64,000 nucleotides of DNA from Humulus lupulus (lineage: Eukaryota; Streptophyta; Magnoliopsida; Rosales; Cannabaceae). The stretch spans positions 264,797,042 through 264,861,041 of the forward strand of contig NC_084795.1 in NCBI RefSeq assembly GCF_963169125.1, read 5' to 3'. Position 1 is the stretch's first letter. Each line of letters opens with the position of its first letter. Of this stretch, positions 54,551 through 64,000 are shown piece after piece. Below the pieces are notes generated by a model. The model was given only the letters and a program-made list of their open reading frames with translations. It searched no databases and was not told the origin of the DNA. Position numbers and translations under genes: made by a program.

Positions 54551-55330
54551 ATGACCAAGTTCGTTAGAGGACTTAGACCAAAGATTGAGCTAGGGGTTAA
54601 GCTAGCAAACCAGGGAAATACTACTTATGTCGATGTTCTCGAAACGGCGATAGAAGTAGAAAGGCTTCAGGCGAATGTTAGTAAAGAGGAGGCCAGTAAG
54701 CCAGAACCTAAGCAACAGAGTCAACCTCAGAATAGTCGGAACAACAACCACAACAACCATCAGTCCAGCAACTATAATGGTCAGAAAAGAAGGCATCCTG
54801 ATAACAAGCAGTCCGACAATGATAAAAGAGCACGGACAAACAATGGAGGCAATATGTCAGGTTATGTAGAATACCCACAATGTGCTAAGTGCCAAAAGAA
54901 ACATCCTGGTGAGTGTCGTGCAAACACCAAGGGATGCTACAACTGTGGTCAGGAAGGTCGTCAAAAGAAAGAATGTCCCCAGCTCAAGCCAGAAGAGAAA
55001 AAAGACAATAAGATGGTTCGTGCCAGAGTCTTTACTTTAACCCAAGGAGAAGCTGATGCTATCAATAAAGTGGTCACAGGTCAAGTTTCTATCATCAATA
55101 AAGTATGTTCAGTATTATTTGATTCAGAAGCCACTCACTCGTATATCTCTTTAGGAATGATAGAGAAATTAGACAAACCTTGTGAAATATTTAGAACTGG
55201 GTTTGTAGCAGAGTTGCCTTCAGGCGAAGTAGTCCTATCATCATAGATAGTACGAAGCGTACCGATTAAAATTGAGGATGTAGAACTAGAAGGAGACCTG
55301 ATAGAACTAGAGATCAAAGACTTCGACGTG
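54551..55330 (+). pseudogene. Element A gag (C-terminal part) and protease active site
   Basis: The gag reading begins in mid-domain at FVRGLRPKIELGVKLANQGN, with an Asn/Gln-rich linker and a zinc knuckle CYNCGQEGRQKKEC. That knuckle has CX2C but a widened, altered second half and no His at the usual place. Protease follows in frame. Its motif reads LFDSEATHSYIS; the Gly of Asp-Ser-Gly is Glu, which should kill catalysis. A TAG interrupts at 55,244, and the frame goes on to [16 protein letters not shown] sequence (VILGMDWL at 55,328). The gag N-terminal half is absent. Confidence 0.85.
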
Positions 55331-56584
55331 ATACTGGGAATGGATTGGCTAGCGAGGCATGGCGCAACCATCGAATGCAAATGCAAGAAAGTGATGTTCA
55401 AGACTCCTAACGGTCAGAGACTATGCTTTATGGGACAAGTTTCAGGACTACACATACCACTTATTTCATCTCTCAAAGCTCAGTGGATGATAGAAAAAGG
55501 ATGTCAAGCATTCTTAGCCAGAGTCGCGGATGTGGTAAAGGAAACACCACTAAAAGTTGGAGACGCTCACATTGTAAAGGAATTCCCAGAAGTATTTCCT
55601 GATGACTTACCAGGGTTGCCGTCGACTCGGGAAATTGACTTCACAATCGAGCTAGTATCGGGCACCGAGCCTATCTCCAAGGCACCATACCGGATGGCAC
55701 CTACCAAACTCGAGTTAAAGATGTAGCTACAAGAACTCTTATGCTTGCATTTTATTAGACTGAGCCATTCGCCATGGTGAGCACCGGTTCTATTTTTGAA
55801 GAAGAAGGACGGAAGCATGCGGATGTGCATAGATTACCGCGAGCTGAATAAGGCGACAATTAAGAATAAATACCCGCTACCCCGAATTGATGACTTGTTT
55901 GATCAACTCCCAGGAGCAACTGTGTTTTCAAAGATCGATCTACGGTCCGGGTATCATCAGCTCAAGGTACAGGAAGAGGATATTCCTAAGACAGCTTTTA
56001 GAACTCATTATGGACATTACGAGTTTCTAGTTATGTCTTTTGGTCTTACCAATGCTCCAGCCGCGTTTATGGATTTAATGAATGAGGTCTTCAAGGATTA
56101 TTTGGACAAATTCGTCGTAGTGTTCATCGACGATATCTTGGTGTACTCAAAGGACGAAGACGAGCACGAGGAACATTTAAGGTTAATCTTGTTACGACTA
56201 AAAGAGCATCAACTTTACGCTAAGTTCAATAAGTGCGAATTTTGGCTTTTGCAAGTAGCGTTCCTCAGCCACATAGTATCCAAGGAAGGAGTTGCTGTAG
56301 ACCCATCTAAGGTAGAGGCTGTGAAGGAGTGGCCAAGACCAAATAATGCGTCTGAGGTAAGAAGTTTTCTAGGATTAGCAGGTTATTACCGAAGGTTTGT
56401 AGAGGGTTTTTCTAAGATAGCCACTCCGCTCACCAACCTAACCCAGAAGCAGCAAAGATTCAATTGGACTGATAAGTGTGAAGAAAGCTTCCAGTTGCTT
56501 AAGGATAAGCTATGCTCAGCACCAGTACTTTGTGTACTGACACCCAACAACAAGTTTGTAGTCTACTGTGATGCATCGAAGTAA
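55328..56584 (+). pseudogene. Element A reverse transcriptase
   Basis: Reads from the end of protease through [20 protein letters not shown] and the RT core: [50 protein letters not shown], and the intact catalytic box [13 protein letters not shown], then [15 protein letters not shown] and [15 protein letters not shown]. The 262-residue open stretch from 55,796 is the longest RT piece in the window. Stops in the same frame lie at 55,724 (TAG), 55,778 (TGA) and 56,582 (TAA). The whole pol from 54,551 to about 58,180 stays in one frame, so decay was by point mutation. Confidence 0.92.
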
Positions 56585-57230
56585 GGTTTGGGTTGTGTGC
56601 TGATGCAGAATGATAAGGTAATAGCCTACGCCTCAAGGCAGCTGAAGGAATACAAGCAACGCTATCCAACGCATGATATGGAGTTGGCAACAGCAGTCTT
56701 TGCATTGAAAATATGGCACCATTATCTTTATGGAGAATGATGTGAGATTTATACGGACCACAAAAACTTAAAGTATTTCTTCACACAAAAGGAGCTTAAC
56801 ATGAGGCAGCGCAGGTGGTCAGAATTAGTGAAGGATTATGACTGTGAAATCCTATACCACGCAGGAAAGGCAAATATAGTTGCTGATGTGCTAAGTAGGA
56901 AAAATTATAGAAGTCTAGCAGCGTTAGCTGGAATAAAAAAGTCGCTACAACAGGAGTTGATCAATGCCAAAATAGAAATAGTCATTGGTAAACTGGCTAA
57001 CTTGTCCATCCAGTCAAGTCTATTAGAAGATATACGGATCGGGAAAGGGCATGATGAGACATTGGTAGCACATATGGATGCAGTTAAAGAAGGCAAGGCC
57101 ACGAATTTCTCTATGTCGGGACAGGGGTTCTTAAGGTATAAGAATCGGGTATGCGTGCCAAATGATCAAGGGATTAATATGAAGATTTTAGAAGAACCGC
57201 ACAATACCCCATACTCAGCTCACCAAGGAT
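56585..57230 (+). pseudogene. Element A RNase H and linker to integrase
   Basis: In the same frame as RT: VYCDASK, TAA, then [20 protein letters not shown] and [15 protein letters not shown] (catalytic Glu). YGE, TGA (56,738) and [19 protein letters not shown] follow, and ADVLSRK ends the domain. The 143-residue stretch after it leads to the zinc-binding part of integrase and a TAA at 57,230. Confidence 0.9.
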
Positions 57231-58443
57231 AAACTAAGATGACTCAAGATCTTAAGGCAATGTATTGGTGGCCAGTAATGAAGAAAGATATAGCGAAGTA
57301 TGTGTCTAAATGCTTAGTATGCCAGCAAGTGAAAGGGGAACATCAGCGGCCTGCAGGCTTATTGCAACCACTTAGTATTCCAAAATGGAAATGGGACGAC
57401 ATAGCCATGGATTTCATGATGGGTTTGCCACGAACAAATAAGCAACTCGACTAGGCTTGGGTAGTAATAGATAGACTAACAAGGTTAGCTCATTTCTTGC
57501 CTGTCAAGACTACGTATACGACAGATCAATACACAAATATTTATGTTCAAGAAATAGTAAGACTACATGGAATCCCTAAGACTATAGTATCTGATAGAGG
57601 ATCAGTGTTTACATTGAGATTTTGGGGAAGCTTGCATCAAGCCATGGGTACCAAGTTAAGTCTTAGTACAACATTTTATCCTCAGACCGATGGACAGTCC
57701 AAGCGCACCATACAAATTTTAAAAGATATGGTGCGCGCTTATGTACTTGACTTAGGAGGATCTTGGAGTAAGTATTTGCTGCTGATAGAATTCTCCTACA
57801 ACAATAGCTACCAGTCAACAATCGGGATGGCACCCTATGAGTTTCTTTATGGAAGGAGGTGTCGATCATCGTTACATTAGGATGAGGTAGGAAAAAGGTA
57901 ACTTCTTGGACCCGAAGTTGTTAGAGAAGCTCAGGAAGCAGTAGCGTTGATTAGAAAGTGTATGCTCGCTGCTCAGAGCCGTCAGAAAAGTTTTGCGAAT
58001 GCCAAGCAGCGTGATGTGGAATTCAAAGTCGGAGATCAAGTCTTCTTAAAGATATCTCCTATGAAGGGTGTGAAACAGTTTGGGAAGAAAGGCAAGCTTA
58101 GTTCCCGGTTTATAGGTCCTTTTGAGATATTGGACAAAGTGGGAGCAGTTGCATATAGATTAGCCCTACCACCAGCTCTAGCCATAATGTGTTCCACATC
58201 TCAATGCTGCGTAGATATGTGTCAGACTCATCTCATGTCCTCAAGTACGATACGATAGCACTCCAGAAAGACTTGAGTTACGAGGAAAGACCGATTAGCA
58301 TCCTAGATAGAGGGATGAAGGAATTACGGTCTAAGAGTATTCTGATAGTCAAGGTCCTATGGAGTAATAGTTCTGAATGGGAGGCAACGTGGGAGTTTGA
58401 GGAGGACATGATAGCCCGATATCCGGAATTGTTTGGTAAGTAA
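57100..58443 (+). pseudogene. Element A integrase with chromodomain-like tail
   Basis: The zinc part shows CLVCQQVKGEHQ. The core shows AMDFMMGLPRT (first Asp) and IVSDRGSVFT (second Asp). TDGQSKRTIQILKDM follows, where Lys stands at the expected catalytic Glu. Stops lie at 57,452, 57,878 and 57,899. After VEFKVGDQVFLKISPMKGV the frame shifts at about 58,185 to FHISMLRRYVSDSSHV. It ends with SSEWEATWEFEEDMIARYPE, the aromatic/acidic tail typical of plant Tekay-like chromoviruses, and a TAA at 58,441. Confidence 0.9.
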
Positions 58444-58466
58444 ATTTCGAGGACAAAATTCTTTGT

Positions 58467-58479
58467 AGTAGGGGAGAAT
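58467..58479 (+). promoter_or_regulatory. Element A polypurine tract
   Basis: AGTAGGGGAGAAT ends one base before the TG of the 3' LTR and follows the integrase stop by 24 bases. It is the expected plus-strand primer. Confidence 0.85.
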
Positions 58480-58497
58480 TGTAGAGTCCCAGGATGT

Positions 58498-58568
58498 TTA
58501 CTTAGTAGTATCCCAAGATGTTTACTTAGTAGTAGTAGTAGTTAACAGTTAGTAGTAGTAGTAGTAGT

Positions 58569-58599
<31 letters not shown>

Positions 58600-58620
58600 T
58601 AGTATTAGTTAGTAGTATGT
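58498..58620 (+). repeat. TAG/GTA microsatellite
   Basis: A long run of TAG triplets is broken by TTAG steps. The 5' LTR at 42,794-42,835 has a much shorter version, so the array has grown or shrunk since insertion. It occupies the first part of U3. Confidence 0.9.
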
Positions 58621-59839
58621 TAGTTACCATGGATTTTGGTTCAAGTCGGGACTTAGTTGGAAACTCATAGCAACAGTTATGGATTTTGTAAGTTTAACCT
58701 ATAGTTTAAGAATATTAATTATAACATAAGGTTTGATTAATATTGCTAGTCCTAGATATATTATTTATTATAACCTAAAGTTTAGATAAAGCCAATACGA
58801 GCATGACACTTGTCATAATCATGATTATTAAGGAATTAAGTATTTTGATGAATAGTTTTAACAAAAGAAAGATCTAGAAGCTCTAGAACCTTCTAGTATC
58901 TGTTAGGATCGTATTATGACTCAGTCAAAGCTGTTTATCCAATTCAAATTATCCTGAAAAAGTGAAAATACATGTTTAATATATCTACGTATGTCGATAT
59001 ATCGCAGCATAGGGGCTGATATATCGCCTAACGGAAGATAAGAAAAACACGTCGACTTTGAACGAACGGTCGAACAAGCCTCTAGAATACTGGGGGAGGC
59101 GATATATCGCCTAGGGTGGGTGATATATCGACTCCATAGGTATAGGTTTGGAAGTGTGAATTTTTTAATTTTAAAAATACCCTTCCACTTAGACTTGCTT
59201 TTAAACAATTTTGACCGAGTTCTGGGTGTCAGTTGAACGAAAATTCAAATATTTTTCATTTTATAATCATTTATTTATTCAAATTAAAAGGGGTTAGTTT
59301 CACTCCTTGAACTCTATAAATAGGACCTAGTACCCAGCCATTTTCATCATTCTTCAAGCATTTGATCAGAGCCTCCAAGGTACTAGTGTTACTATAGAAA
59401 GATACACTTGGGTTTTGGGTTAAAGCTTTATTATTCTAAGCTTTTATAAACATTTGGGAAGTGAGAAATAGTGTGATTTCGGTATTGGGGTTTAGACCAA
59501 TTCATAAGGTTATTCAAGGTATTCCTATTCCTTATGTTCAGTTCTATATAATTCTTTAGTTTTCTTTAGTTTCTTTTATTCAGATCCTAACTCTTGTTAT
59601 TGATTCTTGATTAGGTATTTAAGTTCTTGAAACTTAAGGTCTTTCTTGGTAAGTTTCTTCTTGATGGTTTAGTTCCCATATTCATCTTTATTCTTAAAGA
59701 TTATCACCCGTTTTCTACTTTTTGTTTATAGGAGTTTCTAAATCTCATTCTTGTTTCCAAATATCCCAGATTTCGGTAAGGAAAATAGGATAGATTTTAT
59801 ATGCTTATATGTTATGTTATGATATATATGAATATGTCT

Positions 59840-60025
59840 TGTAGTCCTTGGGGCTTTTAGTTGCTTAGCTAGCAAACTTCAATGTGTCGCTTGAGGCTTA
59901 TAGTTGCTTAGCTAGCAAACCCCAATGTCTTTATGTTGCTTGGGGCTTATAGTTGCTTAGATAGCAAACCCCAATGTCTTTATGTTGCTTGGGGCTTATA
60001 GTTGCTTAGATAGCAAACCCCAAGA
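59840..60025 (+). repeat. ~50-bp tandem repeat, four units, in the element A 3' LTR
   Basis: Units share GGGGCTTATAGTTGCTTAG, then CTAGCAAACCCCAA or ATAGCAAACCCCAA, then TGTCTTTATGTTGCTT. The 5' LTR copy at 53,160-53,300 has three units. GGGGCTT..AACCCC can pair within each unit. Confidence 0.88.
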
Positions 60026-60540
60026 CTACCATGATCATGGGTTAGAGTTATGATATATGTTTTATAGTATGTGGTTACGATATAGTCTTATGCTTTTGAT
60101 TTATGATGTATGTTGTTAGTAGATTTTCCTTGCTGGGCATTAGGCTCACTCCTTTATTTTTAGTGTAATGCAGGAAAATAGATATGGAGGCAGAAGGATT
60201 CTTGGTAGCTTAGCTTGTGTGTTGAGGATGAATGGAATGAATGGATTGCGTGTCGATCGAGGACGAAGTTATTTATTTTTAGTCTTTTGAATTATGTTTC
60301 TTTTGTAATTCCGCATTTAGTTTTTTTTACAATTGAATTAATATTATGTTTTATGTTTTGTAAACAATGGGACCCCATACCCTATCATATTTTATTTTAT
60401 ACTTTTATGTTATTGATACAATATTATTTTAGAGTTTCAATAAAGTTATGATTATTTCTTATGTATATTTTCTCCAAGTGTAGTAGCTATGTCTAGTAGT
60501 TTTAATGGTCCAAGGTCTTCGAAATAGTTGGGTCATTACA

Positions 60541-61245
60541 CTTTTCAACGAGGCATGGGGTGCTTAGGCGCGTGCAGGAAGCCAAGCAAGGGCGATATTT
60601 AAGGGCACCCTTATTCGGGTGCTTAGGCATGCTCTTACTCGGGAGCTTAGGGGCGTGAGGGAGGCCAACAAAGGGCCTCACATAGCGAGGATGGCCTATC
60701 AGGGTACCCTTACTTGGTTTCCTAGGCGCGCGCGGGAGGCCTGTCAAGGGTTCACATAGCGAGGGTGGCCTCTTAGGGCACATACGTTTGGGTGCTTCAT
60801 CGCGAGAGCAAGGCTAATCTAGGGTCTCATACTGTGAGATGTGAGAGTTCCAAAGGGTGCCTCGCATAGCGAGGCACCCTTTTTATCTAAAGGCTTCAAT
60901 GCATGTGTTCAAGTCAGCGAGATATGAGAGGTCTTGTGAGAGCCTTGCATATTGAGGCGACCCTCCTGGCCTAATGGCTTCAATGCAAGGATGGCTTAGC
61001 AAGGGCCTTGCATAGGAAGACCCCCCCTTTGAGGAACCTTTGCACATTGACCTAACATGTGGGAGGACTTTTTATTATGGATACGACCCAATGGGCTGGG
61101 TCTTGCATGGCTAAACACTTTCCCATGGGGTCCATTTGCTTAGAAGCCACTTTGCATAGTGAGGGCTGCCCTTTGATTGAAATTGAGGCCTTCATTTCAC
61201 AATTTAGCTAGTGTGGCTTGTTGGGTCAATTTTTCCATATTCACA
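60541..61245 (-). repeat. Element C LTR, right part
   Basis: Resumes the LTR interrupted at 42,763. It carries decayed CTCACATAGCGAGG and CCTCGCATAGCGAGGCACC words (about 60,685, 60,755 and 60,862), as in the element B LTR, and ends CCATATTCACA, like CCACATTTACA of B. The two parts together are about 1.44 kb. Confidence 0.75.
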
Positions 61246-61257
61246 CTTGCCCCCGAG
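61246..61257 (-). promoter_or_regulatory. Element C polypurine tract
   Basis: CTTGCCCCCGAG follows the LTR end and matches the element B tract at 44,903. It shows that the sequence to its right (aORF) uses this LTR as its 3' LTR, while the primer site on the other side shows it as the 5' LTR for gag. Confidence 0.7.
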
Positions 61258-62102
61258 TCTATGAGTACACTTTCAAGTTTTCTGGTAGACTCTTTGATAT
61301 GTTCTTCTTGTGACATGCATGGAAATTTTACATTTGCCTTGTTTTATGTAAAGAAATGTTGAAGACTTATGATAGGTGTGTGGCCTAGTGGTGCATGGAG
61401 AAACATAAAATGCATTTGGGTAGTGTGTTACTTTGTAGTGTATAAAGAAACACTAAAACCAAAGAGCTAAGGTGGTGATCCAAGTGAATCCTTGTAACTG
61501 AATGTAAGTCAATCATTTCAAAACATGGATCCCAAAGCCACCAATGATTTTGATCCCCACCATTCACTTTAGACTTGATCCAAAGGCTAGGAAGACTTGG
61601 TTCTCCCTGTAAATACCTCAAGGCTTGGACTTATTTTTTCACATCAAAACTTACTTAGCCTTGTGGTATTTCTTTGAAGCTATTTCCAAGGGTTCCAAGG
61701 TTCTATCCTCCATAGAAGCACTGTTGAGGCAATTTTCGCCCCTTTTAAATTTTTTATTTTTTTTACTCATTCATGCTCGTCCCATGTGAGTTTTGTAGGG
61801 AGCGCGAGGTGTTTTAAAATTTTTGAAGGTCCACCCTTGCATACCCAATTATTCATCTTATCACATCCAAAGGCACGCCCTCGCATATCCAAGGACCCGC
61901 TTAGGCATAAATAGGTATGCCTTTCTTTGTTGATGACCCATGTGTGCTTTTCTTTGCTTTTATACAAGGGTACAGGCCGTAGGTTCGTATTTATATTCTC
62001 CTTAAGAATTCCCTGTGTCCAACATGTGTTAGGCATGTATGCGTAGGGTCTTATTTTACCTTAATTGCACCATTTTCATTTTGTAGATATATGGTTGTTT
62101 TC

Positions 62103-62880
62103 ATGGACACACATTTGTCGAGTCTTAGTTTTCCCTTGGCGTCTAGATGGCCCTTTAAATTCCCTCCTGGTATTGAACCTATCGAGTTGTAATCCTCTGA
62201 CTCTGAAGCCTTTGCCCACAAACCCTCTGTGAACTCGGGTGTGCGAATGCTCTACCTGCAGTGCTTATCTGACGCAGAAGGTATGGGGCCTTGAGAGTGA
62301 GCTCGAATTTTCCACTTAGGGTGAGGGTTCAAGTTTCTCCCCATGGCATGAGTCATAGGTAGCCCAGCTAAAATCGACCCTTCAAGACTGCTTAGCTGAG
62401 AGTTGCCTACCTAGAGGAAATCTTGCAATCCAAACCTTCATCTTCTTGTGGCGACTATGGTATCGAAGCCATTGATGTTAAGGGCCCTGCCTATAGGGGC
62501 GTTGATGACGATTCATATGAACCTATGTTTCTCTCCCTCATTTCTTCCTCCACCTGCGGCTAGACGTTATAGGGTTAAGCAATATGCAGGTGGATATAGG
62601 ACACACATGGAGTCTTCTAGGGGATTGACGAAGTCAGTTGCTTACAAACCACGTCTTGTTTGTATTCAGGTATCGAATATGCAAAGGAGGATCCTTGACG
62701 ATTTTTAGATTATGGACATCGAGCCCACCATGATTCGAACCAAGCTTTCCAACATGTTGAAAGGCCATCAACTATCACTGAATATAAACTACGCTATTCC
62801 AACTTGCGACTGTCGTGCGTTTAACCCTTCGAAAGGGCTTGTAGCTTTTAGCAATTCTATGATCAAATCTGGTGAAGGGG
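62103..62880 (+). pseudogene. Element C antisense extra gene (aORF), first exon only
   Basis: This is a diverged copy of the element B aORF. ATG at 62,103 reads MDTHLSSLSFPLASRWPFKF, then a TAA near 62,188, then SSDSEAFAHKPSVNSGVRML. The last part (from about 62,712) reads TKLSNMLKGHQLSLNINYAI and KGLVAFSNSMIKSGE, matching KKLGNMLKAHKLPLNLKFVI and KGFVAFSDAIIQSSG of B. It breaks at 62,880, just before the conserved domain, where another element starts. Several stops and shifts lie in between. The ~850-base leader (61,258-62,102) matches that of B in places and holds no other gene. Confidence 0.75.
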
Positions 62881-64000
62881 TGATAAATAAGTTTTTGGCT
62901 CGTTTATGGTCTATTTTTAAGTTAGTTTTCATTAGTTTAGGATTATTTTATTGCAGAATTATGCTTGTTTATTCATGTTTCAGGTTTTCCCTACTAAGTT
63001 GGTGAAAAGCGTGAAAAGGAGTGAAAGTGGAAGAAAATATAGTTAAGTTGGAGAAAATCATGTTTTTCGGGGTCGATATGTGCGAGTTTTGATGCTATCA
63101 ATAGCGCCACAACGCTATCAAAGGAGCGCCATAGCGCTAGGAAGGACATGAAGGAGTTGTTGAGTCTGGAAGTAGCGCCCCAGCACTACAAGGGCTGCAC
63201 CACAGCGCTATCAAGAACAATAGAGCAGTGCCCCAGTGCTACATCAAGGGTGCTACAGTGCTAGTGAATAAAGTTTTAAGGAATTTTGGCTTTGACTTTA
63301 GCGCTCAATACATAGTGCTACAGCGTTGTAAACGCGTTTTTCAGATTTTTTATCCACTTTTTGAAGGACAAAATGGTTTTTTCACTTGGGAACATTGGAG
63401 GGCTATTTAAGGAACATTATTCTGCGATTTTGAGAGGAGGCAGTCTTAGTTTTATAAACCCTAGATTAGAAGAGGCTGTTGTAATTAGTTTCTTTTTCAT
63501 CTAAATTCATTAGGTTGATTTTTATGAACAATTATTTGAAGTTTAATTTAATCATGTTATTTATGAACTAATTTTTTTTTATCTAGGGATTAATGTAGTC
63601 ACTGGGATTTCTATTTAATTTTATTATGATATTCTATTGATACTTCTTCTCTATTCTAATCTATATGATGTTTGTTTAATGCTAGTAAATACTTGATCAA
63701 TATTTGCTTGATTTAGGATTTTGATTCAAAATTCAAAAGATGATAATTGAATATGCTATCATTATATAGACATAGTTGCATATTGGATAAAAGTATCTGT
63801 ATGACTTGTGTAGTAATTAGGTTTCCATGTTTAATGCCTTATATATGTTCAAGTTTATCACAGAAATGTAGAAAACCTGCATATAGATTGAGATCTTATA
63901 TCTTGAAAAACAATAGGAATCGATTATTTTAACCTGCTATTAGAATAGAAAGAAGAGATTTAGAATTGATTATTAAAATTAATAGAATGAACAGTTGATG
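62881..64000 (+). mobile_element. Start of another LTR element (G), runs off the window
   Basis: The aORF of C breaks exactly at a TG (TGATAAATAAGTTTTTGG). What follows is non-coding. A stretch at 63,080-63,330 is dense in AGCGCCACAACGCTATC-like words, then AT-rich sequence with a TATTTAAGG TATA-like site near 63,405. The style resembles long plant gypsy LTRs, and TGAT at the start recalls the Athila-like solo LTR at 31,510 (reverse). No second LTR or coding region is in view, so the family is uncertain. Confidence 0.5.

Larger units (their letters stand above)
42764..60540 (+). mobile_element. Element A: Tekay-like Ty3/gypsy (chromovirus), split by element B
   Basis: The 5' LTR is in two parts (42,764-43,753 and 52,885-53,814). 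An internal region with a Met-type primer site, an odd leading ORF, gag, protease, RT, RNase H and integrase runs to 58,443, followed by a purine tract and the 3' LTR (58,480-60,540). The insertion lies inside the LTR of element C. Flanking words ATCTT and CTTTT are only partly alike, so the target duplication is not secure. About eight in-frame stops show it is old. Confidence 0.9.
58480..60540 (+). repeat. Element A 3' LTR (complete)
   Basis: 2,061 bases from TGTAGAGTCCCAGGATG to GGGTCATTACA. It starts with a TAG/GTA microsatellite (58,498-58,620), much longer than in the 5' LTR. Four GATATATC-type words lie at 58,993-59,135, and a CTATAAATAGGACC TATA-like box at about 59,313. The 50-base repeat (four units, 59,840-60,025) follows. 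The site that element B hit in the other LTR is intact here (TTTTCTTTAGTTTC at about 59,562), which proves that B is an insertion. Confidence 0.92.

Noticed and set aside
42759..60545. Target duplication for element A (ATCTT and CTTTT)
   Set aside because: Only three of five bases agree, so it was not claimed; age or a flank change could explain it.

Overview
This window is a heterochromatin-like stretch of a flowering-plant (probably eudicot) nuclear genome. It is built almost entirely from LTR retrotransposons, many inserted into one another. No bacterial-style operons, ribosome binding sites, rRNA, tRNA or CRISPR were seen, and no intact non-transposon host gene could be supported. The species cannot be named from the sequence. 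The plant call rests on the lineages present: Athila, Tekay-like chromovirus, Tat-type Ty3/gypsy with an antisense extra ORF, and Ty1/copia. AT-rich spacers and a tRNA-Met-type primer site fit it.

Layout. 1-1.42 kb: 3' part of an Athila gag-protease, joined directly to 1.43-2.04 kb, a Ty1/copia RNase H with its 3' LTR (2.06-~3.4 kb). 3.4-5.6 kb: a Tekay-type LTR fragment, then a decayed minus-strand gypsy gag/pol relic. 5.6-12.2 kb: a damaged plus-strand Tekay-like element (E) with two long LTR copies around broken RT, RNase H and integrase. 12.2-13.9 kb: another LTR-like block. 13.9-14.4 kb: AT-rich spacer. 14.4-25.35 kb: Tat-type element F on the minus strand (gag, PR, RT, RNase H, INT), with a plus-strand spliced extra gene (aORF). 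25.49-41.53 kb: Tat-type element D on the plus strand. D carries two solo LTRs with perfect 5-bp target duplications, a possible captured gene fragment, and an aORF rearranged by a 0.73-kb inverted duplication.

41.6-62.9 kb is a three-level nest. An old Tat-type LTR (C) has a gag start on its left and an aORF on its right. It was split by Tekay-like element A (42,764-60,540). The 5' LTR of A was then split by element B (43,754-52,879, target duplication CTTTA). B has LTRs differing at about 1.4% of positions, an intact 730-residue gag ORF, a protease ORF and a spliced aORF, but no RT, RNase H or integrase. It therefore looks like a recently mobile, trans-dependent element. The C aORF is cut at 62,881 by the start of another element (G) that runs out of the window.

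How the parts relate. All pol genes seen carry stops, frameshifts or lost catalytic residues, so nothing here looks autonomous. Strongest leads: (i) the gag-plus-aORF element B; (ii) an unrecognised acidic ORF sitting where the gag N-terminus of element A should be; (iii) clusters of family-specific self-complementary words inside every long LTR; (iv) TATA-like boxes and introns suggesting the antisense aORF is a separately transcribed gene.
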